The notes under the pieces: generated by a model
Database searches by the model: none
What the model was told of the DNA's origin: nothing
The model's input: only the letters and a program-made list of their open reading frames with translations
Translations under genes and position numbers: made by a program
DNA from: Burkholderiales bacterium
GTDB lineage: Bacteria; Pseudomonadota; Gammaproteobacteria; Burkholderiales; SG8-41
DNA: 39,261 bases
Assembly: GCA_919902235.1 (NCBI GenBank)
Contig: CAKKQX010000190.1
Location: forward strand, 1 to 39,261
Direction of reading: 5' to 3'
Shown: positions 18,902 to 28,642 of the stretch, piece after piece
How positions within the stretch are numbered: the stretch's first letter is position 1
Layout of the letters: every line of letters begins with the position of its first letter

Positions 18902-19013
18902 GTTGTCATTCCCGCGCAGCCGGGTATTCCCTTCCCCCGCTTGCGGGAGGAAGGCAGGATGGGGGCATCCAGAAAGAGTTCTGGGTCCACGCCTGCGCGG
19001 GGACGACGTGACA
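18902..19013. repeat. Intergenic repeat of the 'GTCATTCCCGCG...GCGGGGACGAC' type
   Basis: Outer arms TGTCATTCCCGCGCAGCCGGG and GCCTGCGCGGGGACGACGTGA partly complementary. Confidence 0.45.
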
Positions 19014-19181
19014 GGGGGTTTTCCAGGTTTCTGATTTCTTTTGCGCCGGACGCACGGCGAACACCATGAAACGGGCGAAGTCAAGAAAACTTTTGCGAAC
19101 TCTTTCGTGAACTCTTTGTCATCCCGCGCATCCATCAACACGTTATGGGCTCTGCCATAAAAAAGGAAAGCAGGGATAAGC

Positions 19182-20195
19182 ATGAATACACGACGGGCGC
19201 GCTGGGTGTTGGTTCTCGCATTATTTGCGGGTGTGATTGCCGGATGCAGCCCACTGCGCGGCATTCTTGCGCCGTCGCCCGGCATGAGCGCCGAATGGGC
19301 GCCGCTGCTGGAAGACGTGCGCGTTTTTGTGCGCCGCATCGGTTTCGAGGACACCGAAAACTTTCTCGATCTTTCCGTAGATCAGGAATCTTTTCCCTTT
19401 TGCGGCTACGCTTCGTCCCTTCATCTGCCGTATTCCTACGAGGATCCGGCGATACGCTGGGTCGAATCGGTGACGGAACAGGAATGCCGCAAGTTCGGCC
19501 AGGGCGCGGATGTCTACTTCGGCGCGGTGGAAGCGCTGGGCGAAGTCGGGACCCCGGTCACGCCTTCCATGATTACCGGCAAGCTCGACCGCTTCGTCTA
19601 TCTGGTGATCCATGAAGACTGCCACGACCAGTTCGAACTGCCGTACGGCATCGAGGAAGCGCTGTGCAACCTCATCACCTACAAGGCGATGGCGGTGTTC
19701 GCCGAGGAAAAATTCAAGTGGTTCGCCGGCGAGGGCAGGGCGATCCGGCGCTATGCGGAAGAGCAGTCGCGGCTCACCCGCGAGACGATTACCCACTACG
19801 AGAAGCTCGCGGCACTCTATGCGCGTTTTCAGCGCGGGGAAATTGCGGCGGATGTGCTGATGCGGGATCGCGCCGTGCTGTTCAGCGAGGCGGAACGGCC
19901 GCTCGCCTGGACCAAAGGCGCACTCAATAATGTGAGCATCGCCAACGACATGACCTACAGCCGTCATTATCCTTTCCTCGAAAGCGTGTTCGACGCGCTG
20001 GGGCGCGATCTGGCGCGAACGGTCGCATTCTTCAGGCACGTCGATGAGATCAAGCCGTCGAAGGAAAGCGTGATGCAGCAGCAGCGCATCGCCGATGAAA
20101 GCAGCGTGCAATTCATCCGCGCCTACGAGGCGGCGGTAATGGAGACAATCAGCAGGGCGCTTCCCGAAAAATCCGGTTCCGCCGGCAGGCGCTGA
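19182..20195 (+). CDS. Lipoprotein with HExxH motif, putative metallopeptidase
   Basis: 337 aa; lipobox 'FAGVIAGCSPLRG'; 'FVYLVIHEDCHDQFELPYGIEEALCN'. Confidence 0.6.
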   Translation: MNTRRARWVLVLALFAGVIAGCSPLRGILAPSPGMSAEWAPLLEDVRVFVRRIGFEDTENFLDLSVDQESFPFCGYASSLHLPYSYEDPAIRWVESVTEQECRKFGQGADVYFGAVEALGEVGTPVTPSMITGKLDRFVYLVIHEDCHDQFELPYGIEEALCNLITYKAMAVFAEEKFKWFAGEGRAIRRYAEEQSRLTRETITHYEKLAALYARFQRGEIAADVLMRDRAVLFSEAERPLAWTKGALNNVSIANDMTYSRHYPFLESVFDALGRDLARTVAFFRHVDEIKPSKESVMQQQRIADESSVQFIRAYEAAVMETISRALPEKSGSAGRR

Positions 20196-20265
20196 TGATG
20201 GTATCGGCGCGCGTGCCCTGCAATGTGTCTCACGGCGCCGGAATGAACGGCGCCGCCCGGTTCGG

Positions 20266-21240
20266 TTACTGCGCCTGGATTTTCGCGATGCGCGTGATTT
20301 CCGCGTAGCGCTTGAGATCCTCGCGGAACAGCTTGGCCCACTCGGCGGGCGGCAGGCCCTGCGGTTCATAACCTCCATTCAGGAAGTGATCGCGCACCTG
20401 TGGTATCTGCAGCGCCTTGTGGACTGCCTGCTGTACGCGGCTCACGATCGCGGCCGGGGTTTTCGCCGGTGCGAACATGCCGTGCCAGCCTGCATCGGCG
20501 ACATATCCGGGCAGGCCGGCTTCGGCGATGGTCGGCACGTCAGGCAGGGAGGACAGCCGTTTTTCACCGGTGAAACCGAGCGCCCGCAAGCGTCCCGCCT
20601 TGACGTGCGGCACGCCGACCGATCCCGCCGGGAAATGGAGTTCAACCTCGCCGCCGAGTACAGCCGTCGCCGCCGGTCCGCCGCCTTTGTACGGAACATG
20701 CAGCATTTCAATGCCTGCTTTTTCGGCAAACAGCGCTCCCGCCAGATGCTGGCCGTTGCCTATGCCTGCAGTGCTGTAGCGTACCGGCTGTTTTTTTGCC
20801 AGCACGATCAGTTCCTTCACCGTTTTAGCCGGGAAGTTATTGTTGGCCACCAGCAGGTAACCCGTGCCTAGCGCAACATTCGTGACTGGCACGAAGTCCT
20901 TGATCACGTCGAAGGGCATTTTCTTCATGATGGCCGGATTGACTGCGAAACCGAACGAGGTGTTGAGCAGCGTATAGCCGTCGGGCGCTGCTTTCGCGAC
21001 GATATCCGAGCCGACGATGCTGTTCGCGCCGCCCCGGTTGTCGATCACGATAGTCTGTCCGAGATCCTGCTCCACGTATCTGAACAGTACTCTCGAAAAT
21101 ACGTCCACGTTGCCGCCGGCCGGGAAAGGCACGACGACCCGTACGGGCCGCGTGGGGTAGTTCTTCTGCGCGAGCGCATTCCCCGCCATGATCAATGCCA
21201 GCGAGCCGATCGTTACGGCGATAAATCGTTGCATGGTCAC
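20266..21240 (-). CDS. Bug/TctC family substrate-binding protein
   Basis: 324 aa; 'YPTRPVRVVVPFPAGGNVDVFSRVLFRYV', 'DNRGGANSIVGSDIVAKAAPDGYTLL'. Confidence 0.9.
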   Translation of the reverse strand: MTMQRFIAVTIGSLALIMAGNALAQKNYPTRPVRVVVPFPAGGNVDVFSRVLFRYVEQDLGQTIVIDNRGGANSIVGSDIVAKAAPDGYTLLNTSFGFAVNPAIMKKMPFDVIKDFVPVTNVALGTGYLLVANNNFPAKTVKELIVLAKKQPVRYSTAGIGNGQHLAGALFAEKAGIEMLHVPYKGGGPAATAVLGGEVELHFPAGSVGVPHVKAGRLRALGFTGEKRLSSLPDVPTIAEAGLPGYVADAGWHGMFAPAKTPAAIVSRVQQAVHKALQIPQVRDHFLNGGYEPQGLPPAEWAKLFREDLKRYAEITRIAKIQAQ

Positions 21241-21345
21241 TCCTCCTGTTGTGAGTTGCTGCCGGTTCCTGGTCGGTCCGGATTATCGGCTGCTTTTGAC
21301 TACGTCACTTCACCGTGTCCTGCTGGGTCCGCCGTTTTCCGCTCG

Positions 21346-22248
21346 TCAGCGTACCAGGCCGATTTCCGCCATGTAGCGCAGCACACCGGGGTGAATCAGG
21401 TCGCGGCGCGGCGCGGCGGCCAGCGTGTTGGCCAGCGTGGACTCGCGCGCCTGATCTATGCGCTTGCCGAGCGCCGCTTCGCCGCGATGCAAGGCGCGTG
21501 CGAGGCGGTAGGCGACGTCGTCCGGCAGCGAGGCGCGCGCCAGCACGAAGGGCCACGAACCCACCGAGTTGATCGGCTGGCTCTGCCCGGGATAGCTGCC
21601 GGCGGGCATGGTGGTGCCCTTGAGGAAAGCATATCTGCCCTGAATCTGTCCGATTTCGTCGGCGCTGGGCGCGACGAAGCGCGCGCCAGCCGGATTTTTC
21701 GCGATTGCCATGAAAGGCGGCCAGCCCACGCCGCCACCCCACATCGCTGCCGCGCGCCCGTCGATCACCATGGGCGGACCATCGCCTGCTTTTTCCAGCA
21801 GGATGGCTTCGAAGTCCTTCTTGAGGTCCAGACCGAGGCCGTCCATCACGTAGCGTGCGAGTACCACGAAGCCCGAACTGGCGGCGCCCCATACCACGGG
21901 CTTGCCTTTCAGATCGGAAATGCTGCGGTACGGGCTGTCGGCGCGCACCATGAACATTCCCGCCTGCGAATAAGTGGCGTTGATGATGCGCAGGTTGGTC
22001 GCCGGTGGCCGGCCCATGCCGGTAATCGCTTCGTACGTCACCTCACCGGTGGCAAGACCGAGGTCGAGCTTGCCCTGTTCCAGCAGCGGCACGTTTTCGG
22101 TGCTGCCCTTGGTGTTACGCGTCTGCAGCGAAAGCGTGGGCTCGATCTCGTTCAGGGTTTCGGCATAGGGATCGCCGTATGCGGGAAATCCGCCGCCAGG
22201 AGTGGCCGTACCGAGAATAACGACTGTTTTTTCCTCCATCAAAACCAT
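21346..22248 (-). CDS. TAXI family TRAP transporter solute-binding subunit, no evident signal peptide
   Basis: 300 aa; 'VILGTATPGGGFPAYGDPYAETLN', 'TRNTKGSTENVPLLEQGKLDLGLATGEVTYEAI', 'KGKPVVWGAASSGFVVLARYVMDGLGL'. Confidence 0.8.
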   Translation of the reverse strand: MVLMEEKTVVILGTATPGGGFPAYGDPYAETLNEIEPTLSLQTRNTKGSTENVPLLEQGKLDLGLATGEVTYEAITGMGRPPATNLRIINATYSQAGMFMVRADSPYRSISDLKGKPVVWGAASSGFVVLARYVMDGLGLDLKKDFEAILLEKAGDGPPMVIDGRAAAMWGGGVGWPPFMAIAKNPAGARFVAPSADEIGQIQGRYAFLKGTTMPAGSYPGQSQPINSVGSWPFVLARASLPDDVAYRLARALHRGEAALGKRIDQARESTLANTLAAAPRRDLIHPGVLRYMAEIGLVR

Positions 22249-22724
22249 CCTTTTTATTTGATTGTTGAGTAAACGGTCATGTTGCGAAGCGCGGCACGGA
22301 ATCCGTATTTTGGCGGATGGATATGCCCGCCGGCTTCACCCGGAATTCCCGGCTCTTGAACTGATGTTACCCTTGAAACGATAATACATCTACCCGGGAT
22401 CCGGGCGCGCGCGTGTACCAGATGCGCGGGTGCGCAGGGGCGGTCTGGGTTATCCTGGGCCTCTCCGATAAATTCGTCAGGCACCCGCGGAAATTCCCGC
22501 GGCCTCATTCAGGCCTCATTTTCCATTGCTGATCGAAGGCTACGACGCGGCGGCGGTGTCTCAAACGCTGGTCTTTTTTTATTTTTTTATATTCCTGGCG
22601 TTCAAGCCGTTGTGATATGTTTTTTTGAGTTTGACCCCGCTTCCCTGCGGGCGTAGCATCGGGTGTAGCATCATCTCCAGGTCTTGATCTGTCATTTTTC
22701 CAGACGTTGGTGAAGGAGGCTGAT

Positions 22725-23159
22725 ATGTCGGAACGAACCATCAGAACGATCATCGAGGGCCAGCAAATCCTTACCGCTTCGTCGAGCATTACCGTGAGCG
22801 AGGCTGCTCGCCTGATGAGGCAGCGCCGCGTCGGTGCGATAATGGTAGTGGAAGAGGGCAAGCTGGTCGGCGTGTTTACCGAACGCGATGCGTTGTTTCG
22901 CGTCGTTGCCGAGGGGCGCGACAGCACCGCCGCCACGCTTGCCGAAGTCATGACGCCAAATCCCCAAACCGTGCAGCCCGCCGACTCCTTTAACCGCGCA
23001 CTGGAAATGATGCACGAGGGCAGGTTCCGTCACGTGCCGGTGGTGGAAGACGGCCGGCCTGTCGGGATGGTGTCCGCGCGTGATGCCCTGGGACCGGAAC
23101 TCGAAGCCTTCGTCTATGAACTGCTGCGCCAGGAGCAGATCGCGGAAGTGCTGGCTTAA
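22725..23159 (+). CDS. CBS-domain pair protein
   Basis: 'SSSITVSEAARLMRQRRVGAIMVVEEGKLVGVFTERDALFRVV', 'AEVMTPNPQTVQPADSFNRALEMMHEGRFRHVPVVEDGRPVGMVSARDAL'; AAGGAGG upstream of ATG 22725. Confidence 0.93.
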   Translation: MSERTIRTIIEGQQILTASSSITVSEAARLMRQRRVGAIMVVEEGKLVGVFTERDALFRVVAEGRDSTAATLAEVMTPNPQTVQPADSFNRALEMMHEGRFRHVPVVEDGRPVGMVSARDALGPELEAFVYELLRQEQIAEVLA

Positions 23160-23355
23160 AACCCTTTCGAAAGCAGATTCCAGCTTCCGGCGCATCTTGC
23201 GTCCGCTGATAATCATCGGGAGCAGTCCTGTTTTTTGGCGCATCGGCAGGACTGCGCGTCCCGCCCGCATGGCCTGGCGTGGACAGGGCGCCGCGATGGC
23301 AAAGGCATATCCGCGTAACACCATTGGCGGTCATAATTGTCCACTGGAGGAGAAG

Positions 23356-24363
23356 ATGGAAAAATCCACAGGCTGGCGCTGTTTTCTCGATATTCTGATA
23401 GCGCTGGGTGCGCTCGTTGCGCTGCCCTTCGCCGCGCAGGCCGTGGCGGCCGATTCGGCGCAAGCCTGGCCGGCCAAGCCGGTGCGCTTCATCGTGCCGT
23501 TCCCGCCAGGCGGCACCGTCGATCCGCTGGCGCGCCTGCTGGGCGCGCGGCTCAACGCCGCGCTCGGCCAGCAGTTCATCGTCGACAACCGCACCGGCGG
23601 CTCGGGCGCGATCGGCACCGCCATCGCCGCCAAGGCCAACCCTGACGGCTATACCTACGTTTTCGTATTCGACACCCACGCCGTCAACCCGTCGCTGATC
23701 CCGAACCTGCCGTTCGACACGGTGAAAGACTTGGCGCCGGTGATGCTGGTCGGCACCGCACCGATGGCCTACGTGACCCATCCCGCCAAGCCATACAAGA
23801 GTTTCGGCGATGTGGTCAAGGCGGCGAAGGCGAAGCCGGATACGGTGACCTATGGCACGGTCGGCAGCGGCAGCCTTGGGCACCTGACGACGACGCTGCT
23901 GCAGCACAGCGGCGGCTTCAAGCTGGTGCACGTGCCGTTCAAGGGCGGCGGGCCGATGTCGACGAATGTGCTGGGCGGCCAGATCGAAATCGGCATCGGC
24001 ACGGTGGCGCTGCTCGCGCCGTATGTGAGCAGCGGCAGGCTGCGCGCCGTCGCCGTTACCGGCGACAAGCGCTCGCAGGCCATGCCCGATGTGCCGGCGC
24101 TCGCGGAGCAGGGCTTTCCTGGTTTCTCGGCGCTGGCCTGGTGGGGCATTTTCACGCCGGCCGGAACGCCCAAGCCCATTCTCGACAGGTTTCATGCCGA
24201 GCTCGTCAAGGTGTTCAACCAGCCCGACCTGCACAAGCAGTTGACCGAGCAGCTTGGCATGGACCTCGCCGTGAGCAGCCCGCAGGCGCTGCAAAAATGG
24301 ACCGTCGGCGAAATCGCGCGCTGGAGCAAGGTGGTGCGCGACAACAGTATCCGCGCCGATTGA
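23356..24363 (+). CDS. Bug/TctC family substrate-binding protein
   Basis: Start re-assigned to 23356 (GGAGGAGAAG-ATG); 'WPAKPVRFIVPFPPGGTVDPLARLLGARL', 'DNRTGGSGAIGTAIAAKANPDGYTY'. Confidence 0.9.
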   Translation: MEKSTGWRCFLDILIALGALVALPFAAQAVAADSAQAWPAKPVRFIVPFPPGGTVDPLARLLGARLNAALGQQFIVDNRTGGSGAIGTAIAAKANPDGYTYVFVFDTHAVNPSLIPNLPFDTVKDLAPVMLVGTAPMAYVTHPAKPYKSFGDVVKAAKAKPDTVTYGTVGSGSLGHLTTTLLQHSGGFKLVHVPFKGGGPMSTNVLGGQIEIGIGTVALLAPYVSSGRLRAVAVTGDKRSQAMPDVPALAEQGFPGFSALAWWGIFTPAGTPKPILDRFHAELVKVFNQPDLHKQLTEQLGMDLAVSSPQALQKWTVGEIARWSKVVRDNSIRAD

Positions 24364-24597
24364 ATGCAGGCAGACAATCGTCGGCACAGGATCCCCGACC
24401 TACGGCGTGAAGGTCCGCCAGTTGCGAGGCTGCGCGCCTGACTGCCGTTCCCGCAAGCGGGCGGCATGCGCTGAATTACGGCTCGATACCTTTTCTCCTG
24501 CTCGCCGCAGCGAGCCACGCCATGGCTGAAGTGGCAAGGGCGCGGGGCTTGATTTCCGATTTTTCGGACTGATATCCGGGACTGCAGGCGGGGAAAC

Positions 24598-25638
24598 ATG
24601 ATCATTGATTGCCATGGACACTACACTACCGCGCCCGGGTCGCTGGAGGAATACCGCAAGCGCCAGATTGCGGGGCTCAAGGGCACGGCAGCCGTTTTAA
24701 CCGCGGCGCGCCCGGCTATTAGCGACGACCAGATCCGCGATAGCCTGCAGAACGCGCAACTGAAGATGCAGCGTGAGCGCGGCACCGATCTGACGATTTT
24801 TTCACCGCGCGCGGGCGGCATGGGGCATCACATAGGTGACGCGACCACCAGCAGACACTGGTCGGAAACCTGTAACGAGCTGATCCACCGCGTGTGCACG
24901 CTCTATCCCGACAACTTTGCCGGCGTGTGTCAGTTGCCGCAGACCCCCGGCGTGTGCCCGGACAACTGCATCACGGAGCTGGAGCGCTGCGTGAAGGAGC
25001 TCGGTTTCATCGGCTGCAACCTGAACCCCGATCCGTCGGGCGGCTACTGGACCGATCCGCCGCTCACCGACAGGTGGTGGTATCCGTTGTACGAGAAAAT
25101 GGCGGAGCTCGATGTTCCCGCCATGGTCCACGTCAGCGCCTCCTGCAACCCGAATTTTCATTTTACCGGCGCCCACTACATCAATGCCGATACCACCGCG
25201 TTCATGCAGTTCCTCACCTCGGATCTGTTCAGGGATTTTCCCACGCTGAAATTTGTCATTCCGCACGGCGGCGGCGCGGTGCCGTACCACTGGGGGCGCT
25301 ATCGTGGCATTGCCCAGGATATGGGCCGCCCGCCGCTGAAAGAGCTGCTGCTCAACAACGTTTTTTTCGATACCTGCGTGTATCACCGGCCCGGGATTGA
25401 GCTTCTGCTCAAGGTGATTCCGGCCGACAACATCCTGTTTGCGTCCGAGATGGTGGGCGCGGTTCGTGGAGTCGATCCCGAAACGGGACATCATTACGAC
25501 GACACCAGGCGTTACATCGATGCCGTCGATTGGCTCGGCGCGGAAGACAGGCAAAAAATTTTCCAGGGCAATGCGCGCATGGTATACAGCCGTCTCGGAG
25601 CGCGCCGCGCCGCCGGCACAACCAGCGCCAAAACATGA
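24598..25638 (+). CDS. ligJ: Amidohydrolase-superfamily protein, 4-oxalomesaconate hydratase (LigJ)-like
   Basis: 346 aa; 'MIIDCHGHYTTAPGSLEEYRKRQIAGLK', 'NLNPDPSGGYWTDPPLTDRWWYPLYEKM', 'FVIPHGGGAVPYHWGRYRG', 'FFDTCVYHRPGIELL', 'NILFASEMVGAVRGVDPETGHHYDDTRRYID'. Confidence 0.85.
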   Translation: MIIDCHGHYTTAPGSLEEYRKRQIAGLKGTAAVLTAARPAISDDQIRDSLQNAQLKMQRERGTDLTIFSPRAGGMGHHIGDATTSRHWSETCNELIHRVCTLYPDNFAGVCQLPQTPGVCPDNCITELERCVKELGFIGCNLNPDPSGGYWTDPPLTDRWWYPLYEKMAELDVPAMVHVSASCNPNFHFTGAHYINADTTAFMQFLTSDLFRDFPTLKFVIPHGGGAVPYHWGRYRGIAQDMGRPPLKELLLNNVFFDTCVYHRPGIELLLKVIPADNILFASEMVGAVRGVDPETGHHYDDTRRYIDAVDWLGAEDRQKIFQGNARMVYSRLGARRAAGTTSAKT

Positions 25639-25869
25639 TTGCACCCGGCCCGGCTGCTGTTGCAAAGTGGCGCTAAAAGCCTGTCCTGCATGCCGCAGAC
25701 ATGCGCTTTCCAGTAACCATACAGGCCGCTCCATCCGCCAATGAGGGCGGAGTCCGACAAAAGGGTTTTTTCCCGCGATGAAAGGCGCTCCGGCGCGTCG
25801 GAACAATGGTAAATTAGGCGCAATTTGGAGAAGATGCCGATTTGCCGTGCGGCCCAGTCCCTTGCGCTT

Positions 25870-26643
25870 ATGAAAACATTCAAAATCATCCAGTTCAACA
25901 TGCAGTTCGGGCAGACATGGGACGAGACTGATCCCGACCATGCGCCCATCGATTTGGATCGGACAATTGCCGAAATCCGCAGTCACGATGCGGATATTGT
26001 GCTGTTGCAGGAAGTCGAGCGGGCACAGCCGGGCGGAGTGCAGGCCGAACCGCCGCCCAACTGCACCCGACTGCGTGCGGCGCTTGCCGGCTATGACTGT
26101 TTTTTTTCATATCCCAAACCTGATTCACGCGAGCTGCCCTTCGGTATCGGGCTTGCCGTCTTTTCCCGGACGCCTCTGCGCGACGGCCTGAAAAACGATC
26201 TGCCTTCGCCGCGGGTCGAGTTTGAATTCAACGGCGAAACGAAAACGCCCACCGATCGCCTGCTGATCGGGGCAAAAACCACGGTATGCGGGCGCGAACT
26301 GCAGATTTTCAATACGCATTTGCTCGCGCTTTTCATGCTTCATGCGCATACGCAGGATCACCCCATACAGCGGAGGCTGGTCCTCGAGGCGCTGCGCGGG
26401 GTCGAGGGACCTCTGGTACTGGGCGGTGATTTCAACGTCGTGAGCCATGAGGCGCTGGCGCGACAATTCGCTGCCGCCGGATTCCAGACCGTGCAGACGG
26501 CGGAAGTTACCTGGCGCCGCGGACCCTGCGTGCTCGACCATATTTTCCACAGCCGTCATCTGCGGCCGGTACGCCACTACGTGAAGCCGACCATGGCTTC
26601 CGACCATCATGTGGTCGCCGCCGAGTTCGAGTTTGCGGAGTAA
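25870..26643 (+). CDS. Endonuclease/exonuclease/phosphatase family protein
   Basis: 'MKTFKIIQFNMQFGQ', 'HDADIVLLQEVER', 'VLGGDFNVVSHE', 'VLDHIFHSRHL', 'MASDHHVVAAEFEF'. Confidence 0.9.
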   Translation: MKTFKIIQFNMQFGQTWDETDPDHAPIDLDRTIAEIRSHDADIVLLQEVERAQPGGVQAEPPPNCTRLRAALAGYDCFFSYPKPDSRELPFGIGLAVFSRTPLRDGLKNDLPSPRVEFEFNGETKTPTDRLLIGAKTTVCGRELQIFNTHLLALFMLHAHTQDHPIQRRLVLEALRGVEGPLVLGGDFNVVSHEALARQFAAAGFQTVQTAEVTWRRGPCVLDHIFHSRHLRPVRHYVKPTMASDHHVVAAEFEFAE

Positions 26644-26699
26644 GGCGCTACCCGACGTGCTCCGGATGTGTGAACCATCCGGTTCTTAAGATCCGCGGC

Positions 26700-27443
26700 A
26701 TGTATTCACTATCGGCATACGAATTCTTCTACTGCGGCCTGGTGCTGTTGCTCGCTTACGGCTTGCGCGGCAGCACCGGTTTCGGGGGCGCGCTGGGCAT
26801 GCCTTTTCTCGCCCTGGTGATTCCGCTCAAGGTCCTGGTGCCGGTATGGACGCTGCTCGGCGCCGCGTCCTCGATCACGATACTCGGGCGCGACCGCAGA
26901 CAGGTCGCCGTGCGTGATCTCCTCGCTTTCATTCCATGGTGCATACTTGGGATCGCGATCGGACTTTATTTTTTCAAGACGCTCGATGCTCAAACGCTCG
27001 CGCGCGGTCTCGGCATCATGGTGCTGGCCTACGGCGCTTATTCATTTTGGAAGACACTGCGGCCCGCGCCGCCGCTGCGCGCGCCGCCGCGCGTCGCCGG
27101 CCCGCTGGCCAGCACGCTTTCGGGCATCGTGGGCGCACTGTTCGGAACGATGGCAACGGTATTTTTTGCCATGTATCTTGATGCGCGGGCGCTGGCCAAG
27201 GATGCGTTCCGCGCCACCATTTCCGCAATGCTGCTCACATTGAGCGTGGTGCGCGGCATCGGCTATTACGCGGTGGGCGAATTTACCGGGGAGGTATGGG
27301 CGACGTTCGCGGCAGCATTTCCGCTGATGCTGGCCGGCATTTACCTGGGCGATCGCATTCACGTCGGCCTGAGTGATAGCGCATTCAGGCGGCTGGTGAG
27401 CATCCTGCTCATGCTGTGCGGGGTGCCACTGCTGCTGAAATAG
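26700..27443 (+). CDS. Sulfite exporter TauE/SafE (TSUP) family membrane protein
   Basis: 'YGLRGSTGFGGALGMPFLALVIPLKVLVPVWTLLGAASS'; repeated TM segments. Confidence 0.8.
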   Translation: MYSLSAYEFFYCGLVLLLAYGLRGSTGFGGALGMPFLALVIPLKVLVPVWTLLGAASSITILGRDRRQVAVRDLLAFIPWCILGIAIGLYFFKTLDAQTLARGLGIMVLAYGAYSFWKTLRPAPPLRAPPRVAGPLASTLSGIVGALFGTMATVFFAMYLDARALAKDAFRATISAMLLTLSVVRGIGYYAVGEFTGEVWATFAAAFPLMLAGIYLGDRIHVGLSDSAFRRLVSILLMLCGVPLLLK

Positions 27444-27499
27444 TGCAGTGCGGCGGGTCGTGCAGCCGATTCCCCGCCTATCCATTAGAATGCACATCC

Positions 27500-27883
27500 A
27501 TGGGCGAAGAAATTACCGGTGAGAAGAACGTCCTCGGCAGGCCGCTGCTGCCGTGCAGCTATGCGCCGCTGACCGGCTATTTCCGCGATGGCTGCTGCGC
27601 GACGCATGGCACCGAGGGTGTCGCGCATCTGGTCTGCATCAAGGCGACGGCCGAATTTCTCGAATTTTCCCGGTCCCGCGGCAACGATCTGAGCACGCCC
27701 CGTCCCGAGATGCGCTTCAAGGGCCTGCAACCGGGTGATCGTTGGTGCCTGCACGTGCTGCGCTGGGTCGAGGCGTGGGAGGCAGGCATGGCGCCGCAGG
27801 TCGTGCTTGAAGCGACCCATGAAAGTGTGCTCGGGTTTGTGCCGCTGAAGGCGCTCAAGCGCTACGCGCTCGACGTGCATTGA
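27500..27883 (+). CDS. DUF2237 family protein
   Basis: 'KNVLGRPLLPCSYAPLTGYFRDGCCATHGTEGVAHLVCIKATAEFLEFSRSRGNDLSTPRPEMRFKGLQPGDRWCLHVLRW'. Confidence 0.88.
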   Translation: MGEEITGEKNVLGRPLLPCSYAPLTGYFRDGCCATHGTEGVAHLVCIKATAEFLEFSRSRGNDLSTPRPEMRFKGLQPGDRWCLHVLRWVEAWEAGMAPQVVLEATHESVLGFVPLKALKRYALDVH

Positions 27884-27893
27884 GCTGACCCGC

Positions 27894-28016
27894 ATGAAAA
27901 TCACCGCAATCGAAACATTCGCCGTGCGCGACGGGCGCATCGCCATTCCGCAAGGCGCCGGGCTGGGCATGGATCCCGACCCCGCAGTGCTCCGACGCCT
28001 GGCAATCGACGAGTAG
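27894..28016 (+). pseudogene. Internally deleted mandelate racemase/muconate lactonizing enzyme (enolase superfamily) remnant
   Basis: 40-aa ORF MKITAIETFAVRDGRIAIPQGAGLGMDPDPAVLRRLAIDE*: family-like N-terminus joined in frame to a family-like C-terminus. Confidence 0.65.
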
Positions 28017-28047
28017 CGCATCCGGTTTCCTTTGACCAAGGCCCGCC

Positions 28048-28557
28048 ATGATCACCACCCGTACCGCCCGCATGCTTACCCGCTACAACGCCTGGGCGGA
28101 CAGAATGATTTTCGATGCCGTCGCCGCGCTGCCCGAGGGCGAGGCCGGCAGGGAACGCAAGTCCCTGTTCAAAAACATGATCCATACGCTTAACCACAAC
28201 TGTGTCATTGATCTCATCTGGCAGGGACACCTGGAGGGGCGTGAGCACGGTTTTAGCGCGCGCAATACGCCGGGGCATCCGCCGCTGGATGAACTGTGGC
28301 GCCAGCAGCAGGCGATCGATGACTGGTACATCGCCTGGAGCGATACGCTGTCGGACGCCGCGCTCGACGAGAAGGTGAGCTTCACGCTGATCGGCGGCAA
28401 CCCGGGGGTGATGACGCGCGGCGAAATCCTGCTGCATATCGTCAACCACACCACGTATCACCGCGGTTTTGTCGCCGACCTGTTCTATCAGGTGCCGGCG
28501 CGTCCACCGACGACCGATCTGCCGGTATTTCTCAGGGAAGTGCCCCAGGATTGGTGA
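28048..28557 (+). CDS. DinB family protein
   Basis: 169 aa; 'LTRYNAWADRMIFDAVAALPEGE', 'LHIVNHTTYHRGFVADLFYQVP'. Confidence 0.9.
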   Translation: MITTRTARMLTRYNAWADRMIFDAVAALPEGEAGRERKSLFKNMIHTLNHNCVIDLIWQGHLEGREHGFSARNTPGHPPLDELWRQQQAIDDWYIAWSDTLSDAALDEKVSFTLIGGNPGVMTRGEILLHIVNHTTYHRGFVADLFYQVPARPPTTDLPVFLREVPQDW

Positions 28558-28642
28558 CGTCAGAACGCGTTCTGGCAGAAGCGAAACATTGTCAAGCGGT
28601 GCTTTGTAGTTTGTCTGTATCACCCTGATCGGGAGCATGTGT

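Noticed and set aside
22990-24387. 465-aa minus-strand ORF
   Set aside because: Antisense to the CBS-protein 3' end and a clear Bug protein; His/Arg/Gln-rich shadow translation with no domain.
24802-25986. 394-aa minus-strand ORF
   Set aside because: Antisense shadow of the LigJ-like gene.
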